A stretch of DNA of 64,000 nt from Segnochrobactrum spirostomi (GCF_009600605.1 NZ_VWNA01000001.1:2776501-2840500), one strand, 5' to 3'; counted from the first letter of the stretch, positions 50,456 to 59,651 are shown. The notes: generated by a model from the sequence alone, not told the origin. Program-made: numbers and translations.

Positions 50456-52133
50456 ACTTAACCCAATCCAGGAAGATGGTTGCGAAGTCTGTAATTTTGC
50501 TACCCCCTTCTTGGGTCGACTCCTCGATTCCAAGCCGCCAATTGACTGATAGCGCGCCATGCAACTGCTTCCGTGCGTGCTCTCCCTCATCTCCGAATGC
50601 GCCGGCCGCCAGCCAGAGCATTCGCTGTTCGTTAGCCCCCATGGTCTGCCATTGATTGCGAAGACGGTTGAAACTCGCTCGATCATGCCAAATGCGCCAG
50701 CAATCGATGCAGGCCCGGCGAACCGATGCAGACAGCGTGTCCCTGTAAGCTCTTAGGAGGAAGGGGCCGCGGGCGTCTGTTCTTCTGAATCGTATAGCCC
50801 GTAGATAGTGCAGCATGTTGGCTTCAGGAACGAGAAGATGAGGTGCGCAATCTGGGATTTTGTCAAGAAGAGAATCGATCTCATCGAATATAGTGGCGAA
50901 CTCATCATTGGTGCGAACCGCGTATACGCCGCGCATAATCTTGGACCATGAGGCGCGAAATGAATCGAGATTGTTCGGATCCAGAAGGGTCGCACAAAGC
51001 TGAATCGCGACGCCTGGCTCCTGAAATTTGAGCGCGCGTCCGATCTGGGCAAGCACAAACGCGTCTGGCTGTGATTTCTCCCGCTCGAGGTCGAGCAGGA
51101 ACGTTATGTCTATTTTCTCGAAGGATTGCTTGAGCTTCTGATACTCTGCCGCGGGGTTGTCAGAATATGGGTCGAAATGGAGGTCCAGTTCTCTCAGCGC
51201 AACACTCGCATCCTCGCCATCACCCAACTGCGCCGCGACGAAGTCGCGATAGTGTTTCGCGCTTAGAAGTGTCGTTTTACTACGGTTAAGAGAAAGCCCG
51301 TAGTCCGCAAGATTGTGTGACAGATTGGAAAGCGCTTCATACGCGTCCTGCCTAGAACTGCAGATCAAAGTATAGTCATCGACATAACGATGCCATACGA
51401 GACCGCCATCCGTGAGCGATCGGTCTATCGGCATCATCATCACTTCCGCCAGTATCCGCGAGCACTGCCCTCCTACTGGCAGGCCGAACGAGCGACCGGA
51501 CATTAACTGGCTCAGTATACGATCTATCTGAAGCGCCAAAGTTGATGATGGCGATAGATCTTTTATGATATTTTCCAGTCTGTGGTGATAGATATGCTCG
51601 TAGAAGCTCGAGATATCCGTTTGGATAACGACAGAACTTTCCTGATTCAGATCAGGTTCACTCAAAGTAGCGAGCTTGTATGCGCGCCATGATTTTTTAC
51701 GATCGAAGAAGCTGGGACCTTCGGATGCGAGCCGATAGGAGTGCGCTCGATTGCTCCGTTGGCTTTCACTCGCCTCCGCTATCGCGAGGCCAAGTCCGTT
51801 TAGGTAGAGGTTCCAGAATGGATGGATCTTGGTGGTGATACGAAAGCCGTGCGGCCCTGACGGTACTAGCAATCGTTCCGCTGCGATCGTCAGTTTGCTC
51901 AGAAATTTGCAAGCTTTCCTTAATCCAAGAGAATCGATTTTCTGAAACAGATCGAAGCATAACTCCGAGAGGTCGTCGGCCATATCCTTTACGAAAACTG
52001 CATCCAAATCATAGGGCAGCGTGTCGTTCTCGCCGTTGTGCCCGATCTCAATCGCTGCTCGCTGGAAATGACTAACGTTGACCTTGACCACTTTGCGATC
52101 ACCTCTCGCATGGCGTATCGAGAGGACCGCCAC
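50445..52133 (-). CDS. Reverse transcriptase (RNA-directed DNA polymerase), defence-type
   Basis: A 562-aa reverse transcriptase. Motif A is VIQTDISSFYEHIYHHRL with D173. The motif B region is FGLPVGGQCSRILAE. Motif C is RYVDDYTLI with Y250-V-D-D253, followed by GLSLNRSKTTLLSA (motif D/E). There is no group II intron maturase/X or endonuclease domain, and no retron-type NAxxH/VTG pair that I can see. Instead about 220 residues of alpha-helical sequence follow the RT domain, as in the Abi and 'unknown group' (DRT) reverse transcriptases that act in phage defence. The first start is a GTG at 52133. A GTG at 52091 with AGAGGTGA ahead may be the true one. It is in a low-GC patch, overlaps the nuclease gene, and lies next to tRNA-Met. 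Confidence 0.88.
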   Translation of the reverse strand: MAVLSIRHARGDRKVVKVNVSHFQRAAIEIGHNGENDTLPYDLDAVFVKDMADDLSELCFDLFQKIDSLGLRKACKFLSKLTIAAERLLVPSGPHGFRITTKIHPFWNLYLNGLGLAIAEASESQRSNRAHSYRLASEGPSFFDRKKSWRAYKLATLSEPDLNQESSVVIQTDISSFYEHIYHHRLENIIKDLSPSSTLALQIDRILSQLMSGRSFGLPVGGQCSRILAEVMMMPIDRSLTDGGLVWHRYVDDYTLICSSRQDAYEALSNLSHNLADYGLSLNRSKTTLLSAKHYRDFVAAQLGDGEDASVALRELDLHFDPYSDNPAAEYQKLKQSFEKIDITFLLDLEREKSQPDAFVLAQIGRALKFQEPGVAIQLCATLLDPNNLDSFRASWSKIMRGVYAVRTNDEFATIFDEIDSLLDKIPDCAPHLLVPEANMLHYLRAIRFRRTDARGPFLLRAYRDTLSASVRRACIDCWRIWHDRASFNRLRNQWQTMGANEQRMLWLAAGAFGDEGEHARKQLHGALSVNWRLGIEESTQEGGSKITDFATIFLDWVKYDK

Positions 52134-52372
52134 CCCACGGCACCATCATGCAGAGCGGTTAATCGCGTGTCTAGCATTGGGCGGCTACGAGCAGGATGTG
52201 CAATTAAGCTGTTCCTTGCCCCTGAGACATGAAAAGTTGGACATTAAAGGGTGACCGCCGGCGGGCGATTATACCGCCTATGCCGAAGCCGATATTCAGC
52301 CAAGCAGGCCAACGGATAGAGCCCGTACTCTCTCTTTGTGGGCGCTTCCCGAAGCGAACTACCCTTTGCCGT
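52134..52372 (-). other. Leader region of the reverse transcriptase unit, possible ncRNA
   Basis: 239 bp of lower G+C between tRNA-Met and the reverse transcriptase start. It contains several short inverted repeats (for example CGCTTC-CC-GAAGCG at 52343-52356 and a GCCGGCGGGCGAT..ACCGCC arrangement near 52258). No protein gene is apparent. Several defence reverse transcriptases have a structured ncRNA directly upstream, so it is a place to look, but I cannot fold it here. Confidence 0.4.
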
Positions 52373-52449
52373 TGGTAGCGGAGGAGGGACTCGAACCCCC
52401 GACACGCGGATTATGATTCCGCTGCTCTAACCAGCTGAGCTACTCCGCC
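52373..52449 (-). tRNA. tRNA-Met (CAU), elongator type
   Basis: A 77-nt tRNA on the minus strand with encoded CCA. The acceptor stem pairs GGCGGAG with CTCCGCT (first pair G-U), discriminator A. The D-arm is AGCTCAGCTGGTTAGAGC. The anticodon stem GCGGA/TCCGC encloses ATCATAA, with the anticodon CAT. The T-arm is GGGGGTTCGAGTCCCTC. The form matches alphaproteobacterial elongator tRNA-Met; tRNA-Ile(CAU) is less likely. Its 3' end faces the reverse transcriptase unit. Confidence 0.95.
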
Positions 52450-52691
52450 CCGAAGGGCCGCGCGAGACGCGCGGGAATGCCGAGGTCGCGCTCGACGCGC
52501 CGATATAGGGAAGGGGGTCGCATGCTGTCAAGCGCGCGTCCCGCAACCCGGCCCGCTTTCCCCAAGGGACGTGGTGAGCGACGCGGCCGTCCGCGCCTCG
52601 GCGCGGTCGTCGCGGCGGGGATGTGGGCGGGGCCTCTATGGGGCGGCGGTCGGGGTGCGTGGGTTGCAGAGGATCGGCGTCCGCGTCTCGT

Positions 52692-52785
52692 CCTTCTCCC
52701 CGCCGGGGAGAAGGGGACGGCGGCGCTGGGGAATCATGGGCGAGAGCCCGAGGGCAGACGAGAGGGCCGGGCCCGCGGCGAGCGG
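52692..52785. repeat. 94-bp direct repeat, copy 1
   Basis: Begins with the palindrome CCTTCTCCCCGCCGGGGAG and ends with GCGGCGAGCGG. It matches copy 2 at 53077-53170 over the same length with few differences. Confidence 0.85.
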
Positions 52786-53076
52786 GGAGAGGGGCGCCGG
52801 GCGAGGGCGCCGTGATCGCCCCCCGGCGAGCGGGAGACGGCCGTCTGCGCCTCGGCGCGGTCGTCGCGTGGGGGATGTCGGGCGAGGCCGGGGCGGTGCG
52901 GCGATCGGGGGCCGTCGAGCATCGAGGATCGGCGTCCGCCTCTCTCCCTTCTCCCCGCGGGCGGGGAGAAGGTGGCCCGAAAGGGCCGGATGAGGGTGGC
53001 GTCTTAATCTTCGCCCGATCGGGGCGAGATCAAAGAGGGGGCTCGTTGGCGCCCCCTCATCCGCCCCTTCGGGGCA

Positions 53077-53170
53077 CCTTCTCCCCGCCGGGGAGAAGGG
53101 CACGGCGGCGCTGTGGAATCATAGGGGAGAGCCCGAGAGCAGACGAGAGGGCTAGGCCCGCGGCGAGCGG
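53077..53170. repeat. 94-bp direct repeat, copy 2
   Basis: Second copy of the element at 52692-52785, same orientation and same length, with a handful of substitutions. The CTCATCCGCCCCTTCGGGGC module precedes it. Confidence 0.85.
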
Positions 53171-53248
53171 AAGACGGCCGTCCGCCCCCGGTGCGGTCGT
53201 CGCGCGGCCCACGGCCTGCGTCTCCGGGGCGGCGGCCGAGGCCCCCAA

Positions 53249-53278
53249 ATGAAAATGGCCCGGGGGAACCGGGCCATT
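53249..53278 (-). terminator. Rho-independent terminator of efp
   Basis: On the minus strand, AATGGCCCGG / CCGGGCCATT forms a perfect 10-bp stem with a 5-nt loop and is followed by TTTCATTT. It lies 72 bp after the efp stop. Confidence 0.8.
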
Positions 53279-53349
53279 GTTCGTCTCGTCGTCGTTGCCG
53301 ATCCGGGCGAGGCCGGGAGGCCGTCGCCCGGCCGGGGCGCCGGCGCGCG

Positions 53350-53916
53350 TCAGTCCTTGGCGCGCTCGACGTAGGAGCCGTCGGCGGTCATCACCACGAT
53401 GCGGGTGCCCGGGCCGACATGGGCCGGCACCGAGCTGCGCACGCCGTTCGAGAGAACCGCCGGCTTGTAGGACGACGAGGCGGTCTGGCCCTTCACGGTC
53501 GGCTCGGTTTCGGCGACCTCGAGCACCACGCGCTGCGGCAGCTCGATCGCCACCGGAACGCCCTGGTGCAGGCTGAGGCGCACCGTCATGTTCTCGGCCA
53601 GGTAGACGGCCTGGTCGCCGATCACGTCGGCCGGCACCGTGACCTGCTCGAAGCTCTCACCGTTCATGAAGGTGTAGCCGTCGCCGTCCTGGTAGAGGTA
53701 CTGATAATCGTGGTCGTCGATGAAGGCCCGCTCGACCTGCTCGGTGGTGCGGTAGCGCTCCGACACCTTCACGCCGTCCGAGATGCGGCGCATGTCGAGC
53801 TGGGTCACCGGGGTGCCCTTGCCGGGGTGGATGTTCTCGGCCCGCAGGACGGCGTAGAGCTTGCCATCGACTTCGATGACGTTGCCATTGCGGAGCGAGC
53901 TGGCTTGAACCTTCAC
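53350..53916 (-). CDS. efp: Elongation factor P
   Basis: EF-P binds between the P and E sites and relieves ribosome stalling at polyproline stretches. The 188-aa protein has all three domains: the KOW-like N-domain with the modification site lysine in HPGKGTP (K34 region), an OB domain with [15 protein letters not shown], and the C-terminal OB domain with [13 protein letters not shown]. The lysine is the substrate for the EpmA ligase encoded divergently at 54091. The start is a GTG at 53916, with AAGGAAG upstream at the right distance. Confidence 0.97.
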   Translation of the reverse strand: MKVQASSLRNGNVIEVDGKLYAVLRAENIHPGKGTPVTQLDMRRISDGVKVSERYRTTEQVERAFIDDHDYQYLYQDGDGYTFMNGESFEQVTVPADVIGDQAVYLAENMTVRLSLHQGVPVAIELPQRVVLEVAETEPTVKGQTASSSYKPAVLSNGVRSSVPAHVGPGTRIVVMTADGSYVERAKD

Positions 53917-54090
53917 GGGACTGCACTTCCTTGCCGGAGAAAATTTGCGCGGACCCTATCAAGAGCCTCCGTCCGCCGCAACGCCGACGCGCGAAAACGG
54001 AAGACACGTTGAAAAGCGCATCGGAACCGGTGATTTAGGGCGCGGTCCGGCGCGCTCGAGCGCCTCGTCAGCGCACGCGGGGCTGAAGCC

Positions 54091-55164
54091 ATGCGAGAAT
54101 CCCCCTCCGCCGCCTCGCCGTGGTGGCACCCCTCGGTCCACGCCGACCGCCGTCCGGCCCTGATCGCCCGCGCCCGGGTGACGGCGGCGCTGCGCGGCTG
54201 GTTCGCCGCGCGCGACTTCCTCGAGGTGGAGACGCCGGCGCTCCAGGTCTCGCCCGGCAACGAGATCCATCTCGGCGCCTTCGCGACGGAGCTCGTGGCG
54301 CCGGACGGCTCCCGCTCGCGGCTCTACCTGCACACCTCGCCGGAATTTTCCTGCAAGAAGCTCCTCGCCGCCGGCGAGCCGCGCCTCGTCGCGTTCGCCC
54401 GCGTCTTCCGCAACGGCGAGCGCACGGCGCTCCATCATCCGGAATTCACCCTGCTCGAATGGTATCGCGCGGGGGCGCCCTACGGCGATCTCGTCGCGGA
54501 TTGCGCCGGCCTCCTCGCCGCGGCGGCCGATGCGGCCGGGGCGGAGCGGCTCGCCTTCCGCGGGGCGAGCGCCGATCCGCGCGCCGGCATCGAACGGGTC
54601 ACCGTCGCCGAGGCGGTGCGCGACCTCGCCGGCATCGATCTCCTCGCGACCCTCGGCGACGATCCCCTCGCGCCCGACGGGGCGGCGCTCGCCGCGGCGG
54701 CGCGGGCGGCCGGCATCCGCGTCGCCGACGACGACGGCTGGGCCGACGTGTTCACCCGCATCCTGGTGGAGAAGGTCGAGCCTTTTCTCGGCCACGGCCG
54801 GCCGACGGCCTTGATGGATTATCCGGCGAGCGAGGCCGCGCTCGCCCGCCGTAAGCCGGACGATCCGCGCCTCGCCGAGCGCTTCGAGCTCTATGCGTGC
54901 GGCGTCGAGCTCGCCAATGCCTTCGGGGAGCTCACCGATCCGGTCGAACAGCGGCGCCGTTTCGCGGCGGACATGGCGACGAAGGCGCGGCTCTACGGTG
55001 TCCGCCATCCGATCGACGAGGATTTCCTCGCCGCGCTCGCTTTGATGCCGGAGGCGAGCGGCATCGCTCTCGGCCTCGACCGCCTCGTCATGCTCGCGGT
55101 CGGGGCCCGCCGCATCGAGGACGTGCTGTGGGCCCCCGTCGCGCCCGCCGGCACGCCGCTCTGA
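54091..55164 (+). CDS. epmA: EF-P lysine aminoacylase EpmA (GenX/PoxA)
   Basis: A truncated class II lysyl-tRNA-synthetase paralog that attaches (R)-beta-lysine to EF-P. The 357-aa protein has only the catalytic domain and lacks the anticodon-binding OB domain. Motif 1 is in FLEVETPALQVSPGNEIHL, motif 2 in ARVFRNGERTALHHPEFTLLEWYR, and motif 3 in GIALGLDRLVMLAVGA. It is divergent from efp, 174 bp away, which fits a functional pair. The epmB (lysine 2,3-aminomutase) gene is not in the window. Confidence 0.96.
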   Translation: MRESPSAASPWWHPSVHADRRPALIARARVTAALRGWFAARDFLEVETPALQVSPGNEIHLGAFATELVAPDGSRSRLYLHTSPEFSCKKLLAAGEPRLVAFARVFRNGERTALHHPEFTLLEWYRAGAPYGDLVADCAGLLAAAADAAGAERLAFRGASADPRAGIERVTVAEAVRDLAGIDLLATLGDDPLAPDGAALAAAARAAGIRVADDDGWADVFTRILVEKVEPFLGHGRPTALMDYPASEAALARRKPDDPRLAERFELYACGVELANAFGELTDPVEQRRRFAADMATKARLYGVRHPIDEDFLAALALMPEASGIALGLDRLVMLAVGARRIEDVLWAPVAPAGTPL

Positions 55165-55296
55165 GAGGGGCATGGCGAGGGCGGACGCAACCTTCGCGAC
55201 AGGTTCGCACAAGGCTCGCGGCCAATCGTCCCGCAAAATCGTGCGGCTCCTCCCAAGGGCGTCAGGCCCGCGGCCGCCACGACAGCGGGGACGATC

Positions 55297-56982
55297 ATGC
55301 GGCTCAAGAACCTTCCGATTCTCGGGAAGATCCTGCTCATCGTCGTCATCATGGGGGCGGTCGCCGCCGCCATCGCGGTGCTCGGCTGGCAGGAAAGCCT
55401 GCTCCAGCGCGCGACGATGACGCAGCTTTCCGCCTCCGAGACGACGACCCGGCAGGCGATGGAATTGCGCACCGACATCGTCGCGATCAGCCGGGTCACC
55501 TATCAGCTCGCGCTGACGCCGGAGAACGCCTCGGACCTCTCGGACGACGTCACCAAGCTGAAGAAGCAGATGCTCGGCCGCCTGCCGGCCTTGCAAGCGA
55601 GCGCCGACGATTCCCAGTCTGCCCTGCTCGGCGAGGTGCAACGGGCCCTCACCAACTATTTCTCGACGATCGACGACATGGTGACGCTGGTGCAGTCGCC
55701 GGCCGGTGCCCTGCGCGCCGCCGCCCTCGTCGGCCTCGACAATTGTCTCGACGCCCAAAAGGTCGCGACCGCCAAGGTCAACGCCTACGCGACCTACACC
55801 CAGGAGCACATGAAGCGCCTCGAGGCTGACGCGGCGGAGGAGGCGGACCGTTCGGTGCTGCTCCAGGCCGCGGCGGCCGCCGGCGCGATCGTCGCCGGGC
55901 TCCTGCTCAGCTTCGTCATCGCCCGCTGGGGCATCGTGCGGCCGATCCGCCGTCTCACCGTCGCCATGGGCCAGCTCGCCGGCGGCGACGTCGAAGCCGT
56001 GCTGCCGGACGGCCGGCGCAAGGACGAGCTCGGCCGCATGATCAAGGCGGTCGAGGTGTTCCGCCAGGGCCTCATCGAGCGCAACGCGCTGGAGGCCGAG
56101 GCCAAGGCGACCGCCGAGGCCAACACCCGCGAGCGCAAGCGGCTGATGAGCGAGATCGCGGCCGCGTTCGAGGCGGCGGTCCTGCAATATGTGAACGCGC
56201 AATCCTCCGCCGCGACCGAGCTCGAGGCGACCGCGAACGCCATGTCGGCGACGGCGTCGCGCACCAGCGGCGAGACCCGCGAGCTCGCCGGTTCGGCGAC
56301 CCAGACGGCGGTCAGCGTCGAGAGCGTCGCCGGGGCGACCGAACAGCTCGCCGCGAGCGCGAGCGAAATCGGCCAGCGCATCGCGGAGGCCTCCGTGCTC
56401 GCCGCCGAGGCGGTGCATCAGGTCTCCGAGACGGACGCCGACGTGCAGCGCCTCGCCGGCGATGCCCAGCGGATCGGCGACGTCGTGAAGCTTATCTCGG
56501 ATATCGCAGCGCAGACGAACCTGCTCGCCCTCAACGCGACGATCGAGGCGGCGCGCGCCGGCGAGGCGGGCCGCGGCTTCGCGGTGGTGGCGACCGAGGT
56601 GAAGCAACTCGCGAGCCAGACCGCCACCGCGACCGGGGACATCTCGAGCCAGATCGCCCAACTCCAGGGCGCCGCCGGCAATGTGGTCGCCAAGATCCAG
56701 ACCATCGGGGAGGCGATCAAGCGTATGCACGGGGCGGCGACGGCGGTCGCCGCGGCGGCGGAAGAACAACTCGCCGCGACGCAGAACATCGCCCGCAACG
56801 TGCGCGAGGCGGCCCTGGAAACCGAGCAGGTCTCGACCCGCATCGAGGTCGTCGATCGCAACGCTTCGGAGACGGGCAGCGGCGCCGCGCAGGTGCTCTC
56901 CGCGGTGCAGGACATTTCGCGCACCGCAACGGCCCTCGAGGTCGAGGTCCGCCACTTCCTCGAAGACGTCCGCGCCGCCTGA
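55297..56982 (+). CDS. Methyl-accepting chemotaxis protein
   Basis: A 561-aa chemoreceptor with TM1 at about residues 11-31, a four-helix-bundle-type periplasmic domain (similar to TarH/4HB_MCP), TM2 at about 188-208, and a HAMP domain ([31 protein letters not shown]). The cytoplasmic signalling domain follows, with the conserved hairpin tip [24 protein letters not shown] and [15 protein letters not shown]. The C-terminus lacks a CheR-binding NWETF pentapeptide. The ligand is unknown. It is a single gene with no other che genes nearby. Confidence 0.95.
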   Translation: MRLKNLPILGKILLIVVIMGAVAAAIAVLGWQESLLQRATMTQLSASETTTRQAMELRTDIVAISRVTYQLALTPENASDLSDDVTKLKKQMLGRLPALQASADDSQSALLGEVQRALTNYFSTIDDMVTLVQSPAGALRAAALVGLDNCLDAQKVATAKVNAYATYTQEHMKRLEADAAEEADRSVLLQAAAAAGAIVAGLLLSFVIARWGIVRPIRRLTVAMGQLAGGDVEAVLPDGRRKDELGRMIKAVEVFRQGLIERNALEAEAKATAEANTRERKRLMSEIAAAFEAAVLQYVNAQSSAATELEATANAMSATASRTSGETRELAGSATQTAVSVESVAGATEQLAASASEIGQRIAEASVLAAEAVHQVSETDADVQRLAGDAQRIGDVVKLISDIAAQTNLLALNATIEAARAGEAGRGFAVVATEVKQLASQTATATGDISSQIAQLQGAAGNVVAKIQTIGEAIKRMHGAATAVAAAAEEQLAATQNIARNVREAALETEQVSTRIEVVDRNASETGSGAAQVLSAVQDISRTATALEVEVRHFLEDVRAA

Positions 56983-57003
56983 GCCGCGGGACGCGGCCCG
57001 CCT

Positions 57004-57888
57004 TTATTCTGCGGCGAGGGCGACCGACAGGTTGTCGAGCGAGGAGGTGACGTGCTCGGCGAGCGCGTCGATCAGCGGCGACGTCTGGTGCCAGGAGCGC
57101 AGGATCGCGATGTCGCAGGAGGGCAGCCGCGGGAAGCCGTCGGCCTCCGTCAGCACCCGCATGCCCGGACGCAGCGCCGATTCCGGCAGCACCGACACGG
57201 CGAGGCCGGCGAGCACGGCCGCGCCGACCGCCATCGAGCTCCAGCTCGTATAGAGCGAGCGGTGCACCCGCCCGGCGGCGTCGAGCGCCTCCACCGCCTG
57301 GGCGCGCCAGCAGCAGGTGTGCTGGCCGAGCGCGAGCGGCAACGGCGTCTCCTCGTGGACGCAATGGCGTGCCGAGGTGACCCACAGCAGCGGCTCGCGC
57401 CGCACCACCTCCGCGCCGAGGCGGCTTTCCTCCGGCACGTAGGTGATGATGGCGAGGTCGAGGTCGTTCGAACGCATGCACTCGATCAGCATCGAGGTCG
57501 GTTGGCACAGCACGGTCACCTCGACGCGGGGATTGGAGCGGGAGAAGCGCGCCAGGATCTCCGGCAGGAAGCGGTCGGCATAATCGTCCGGCGTGCCGAG
57601 CCGGATGCGGCCGGTCAATTCGTCCTCATCGAAGGCGGAGACCGTCTCGTCGTTGAGGCGCAGCAGCCGTCGCGCATAGGCGAGCAGGCGCTCGCCGTCG
57701 CCGGTCAGGCGGGAGGCGCGGCCGTCGCGGGCGAAGATCGGCCGACCGATCCGCTCCTCGAGCCGGCGCATCTGCATGGAGACTGCCGATTGCGTCTTGA
57801 ACACCACCTCGGCCGCCTTGGTGAAGCTGCCGGTTTCGGCGATGGCGACGAAGGTGCGGAGTTGGTCGAGGTCGAGAATGGCCCGCAT
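57004..57888 (-). CDS. LysR family transcriptional regulator
   Basis: A 294-aa LysR regulator with an N-terminal winged helix (LDQLRTFVAIAETGSFTKAAE, then KTQSAVSMQMRRLEERIG) and a substrate-binding domain with GRIRLGTPDDYADRFLPEIL. The effector is unknown. It is divergent from the DUF1127 gene, an arrangement repeatedly seen in Hyphomicrobiales, where the LysR may control the small protein. The stop lies 21 bp from the convergent chemoreceptor gene. Confidence 0.95.
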   Translation of the reverse strand: MRAILDLDQLRTFVAIAETGSFTKAAEVVFKTQSAVSMQMRRLEERIGRPIFARDGRASRLTGDGERLLAYARRLLRLNDETVSAFDEDELTGRIRLGTPDDYADRFLPEILARFSRSNPRVEVTVLCQPTSMLIECMRSNDLDLAIITYVPEESRLGAEVVRREPLLWVTSARHCVHEETPLPLALGQHTCCWRAQAVEALDAAGRVHRSLYTSWSSMAVGAAVLAGLAVSVLPESALRPGMRVLTEADGFPRLPSCDIAILRSWHQTSPLIDALAEHVTSSLDNLSVALAAE

Positions 57889-58065
57889 GGCATTTCTCCG
57901 TTCGGTGGCCGCGGTGGCGCCGGGGCCGGGTGGGCCGACATTCCGACGATCACTAACTTTGATGGTTCACATTATAAACATGCGTTAGACTAATCAATGA
58001 GGGCGGCGCATGGTCTGATCGTTCCCCGGCGCAGGGCCGTTGGGAACGGTTCAGGAGCTAGACCC

Positions 58066-58446
58066 ATGATCGCCCCCTCGTCGTCCCCCCGGCTCTCGCG
58101 GTTCGCTGGCATCGCCGTCCGCTGCGTCGCGACGGTGGCGATGGGCCTGAATGCGCGCTGGCGCGCCTTCTATGGGCGCCGCACGGCCCGCCAGCTTCTC
58201 GAACTCGACGATTATATGCTGCGCGACATCGGCATCACGCGCGGTGACGTCCATGCCGCCTTGAGTTCGCCGGCGCCCACCGACCCGACCGTTCGCCTGC
58301 GCATTCTCGCGGTCGAGCGCCGGGCCGGCCGGCGCGCGGCGCAGCGCGAGGCGGCCGCCGAGACGGGACTTCTGGACGCGCTCCTGGAGTCCCGCCGGGC
58401 CTCGCTACCCGCCAAGGACAGCAAGGCACCGACCCGGGCGGCCTGA
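58066..58446 (+). CDS. DUF1127 domain-containing protein
   Basis: A 126-aa protein with a DUF1127 core (RARQLLELDDYMLRDIGITRGDV in consensus form; visible core ELDDYMLRDIGITRGD). Such small basic proteins are linked to phosphate uptake and RNA metabolism in Agrobacterium and Rhodobacter. Here the domain has extra N- and C-terminal tails, so it belongs to the longer class. The ATG at 58066 has CAGGAG eight bases upstream. It is divergent from the LysR gene and followed by a strong terminator at 58509. Confidence 0.88.
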   Translation: MIAPSSSPRLSRFAGIAVRCVATVAMGLNARWRAFYGRRTARQLLELDDYMLRDIGITRGDVHAALSSPAPTDPTVRLRILAVERRAGRRAAQREAAAETGLLDALLESRRASLPAKDSKAPTRAA

Positions 58447-58508
58447 CCGCCCGGACGACCGGCCCGGGCTGCGCCCGGTTCGCTGACGAACTCTGGAACC
58501 CACGACCT

Positions 58509-58538
58509 GACCCGGGGCCTCGGCCTCGGGTCTTTTTT
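58509..58538 (+). terminator. Rho-independent terminator after DUF1127 gene
   Basis: The stem GACCCGGGGCC / GGCCTCGGGTC (one G-U pair, loop TC) is followed by six T. It lies 62 bp past the stop codon. Confidence 0.88.
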
Positions 58539-58668
58539 GTCGTCACGCCGAATTGACCGGAATCGCGCGGCTCGCTCCGTTTCGTCAGGACAGCTTCGCA
58601 CAAGGCCCCTAGCTTCAGTGGGATCAATGGGGCCGGCAAGTCGCCGCGTTGCGGGGTTGGGGAAGCCA

Positions 58669-59628
58669 ATGATCATCGTCAGCGCGTCGTCGGCGGAGTT
58701 CTTCCATTTCCTCCAAGGGATGATCCTGTCGATCCGCGACAAGGCGGAGGGCGCCGACGTGGCGCTCGGCTGCTTCGATCTCGGCTTGACGGAGGCGCAG
58801 AAGGCCTGGCTCACCGCGCGGCGGGTGGAGTTGGTGGTGCCCGAATGGTCGTTCGGCCTCAGCGATGCCGACGGCGTGCCGCTGCCCTTCAAGGCGATCC
58901 TCTCGCGGCCGCTGCTGCCGCATTATTTCCCCGGCCACGACGTCTACATGCACATGGACGCCGACGCCTGGGTGCAGGATTGGGCGGCGGTCGAACTCTA
59001 CAAGGCCGGCGCCGCGCGCGGCGTCATGGCGATCACGCCGGAGATCGACCGCGCCTTCATCTCGAACTACGGCACCAGCCATTCCTATCGGGCCTTCGTC
59101 GTGAAGGTTTATACCGATCTCTGCGGGGCCGCCGCCGCCGAGAAATATCGCGATTATCCGATCCTCAACACCGGCGTGTTCGCCATGCCGGCCGCCTCGC
59201 CGATCTGGCAGCGCTGGGCCGGCCGCATCGCCGAGAACCTCCAGAACGGGCGCAATTTCCACATCGAGCAGGCCTCGCTGAACTACGAGATCTTCGAGAA
59301 CCTCGATCCTTATGTCGCCGAAGGGCTCGAGTTCCTGCCGGCGCGGTGCAATTGGGTCTGCCATCAGGCGCTGCCCAAGCTCGACGCGGCGACCGGCCTG
59401 CTCGTCGAACCGTTCCTGCCGCACACGCCGCTCGGCGTGGTCCACCGGGCGAGCGACGATTTCAAGCAGAAGAAGACGGGCCAAGTCGCTCTCGTCGGCG
59501 GCGGGGTTCGCGAGATGAACCTCAAATATCGCGAAGGCCGCTACGAGACCGACCTCGCCACGACGGAGCCGGAAGATCTCGGCCGCTGGCAGGACGCCGG
59601 CTTCGAGTGGACCGAGAAAGAGCTTTGA
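58669..59628 (+). CDS. Glycosyltransferase, GT-A/GT8-like
   Basis: A 319-aa predicted glycosyltransferase. The DxD motif is in YMHMDADAWVQDW, preceded by LSRPLLPHYFPGHDV. Later segments YPILNTGVFAMPAASPIWQRW and FHIEQASLNYEIF resemble the acceptor-side motifs of GT8 and related LPS transferases. It opens with IIVSASSAEFFHFLQGMILSIRD, as expected for the nucleotide-binding strand. I chose the ATG at 58669 because the upstream part of the open frame overlaps the terminator. Donor and acceptor are unknown. It starts the second surface-sugar locus. Confidence 0.8.
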   Translation: MIIVSASSAEFFHFLQGMILSIRDKAEGADVALGCFDLGLTEAQKAWLTARRVELVVPEWSFGLSDADGVPLPFKAILSRPLLPHYFPGHDVYMHMDADAWVQDWAAVELYKAGAARGVMAITPEIDRAFISNYGTSHSYRAFVVKVYTDLCGAAAAEKYRDYPILNTGVFAMPAASPIWQRWAGRIAENLQNGRNFHIEQASLNYEIFENLDPYVAEGLEFLPARCNWVCHQALPKLDAATGLLVEPFLPHTPLGVVHRASDDFKQKKTGQVALVGGGVREMNLKYREGRYETDLATTEPEDLGRWQDAGFEWTEKEL

Positions 59629-59651
59629 GATTCGGCGCGCGAGGGCCCGTC

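Larger units (their letters stand above)
52450..53248. repeat. Intergenic REP-type repeat cluster
   Basis: About 800 bp between tRNA-Met and efp with no real gene. It holds several copies of palindromes of the CTTCTCCCCGC..GCGGGGAGAAG type (near 52692, 52949 and 53077) and related CCTCATCCG/CCCTTCGGGGC pieces. A block of about 31 bp (CGGCCGTC-GCG..GCGGTCGTCGCG) occurs at 52584-52614, 52838-52868 and 53175-53204. These resemble the short palindromic repeats scattered between rhizobial genes. Confidence 0.8.

Noticed and set aside
50445-52133. Reverse transcriptase considered as a group II intron or a retron
   Set aside because: No maturase/X domain, no HNH domain and no intron RNA features could be seen, and the retron-specific motifs and msr/msd inverted repeats were not recognised. 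An Abi/UG-like class fits better.
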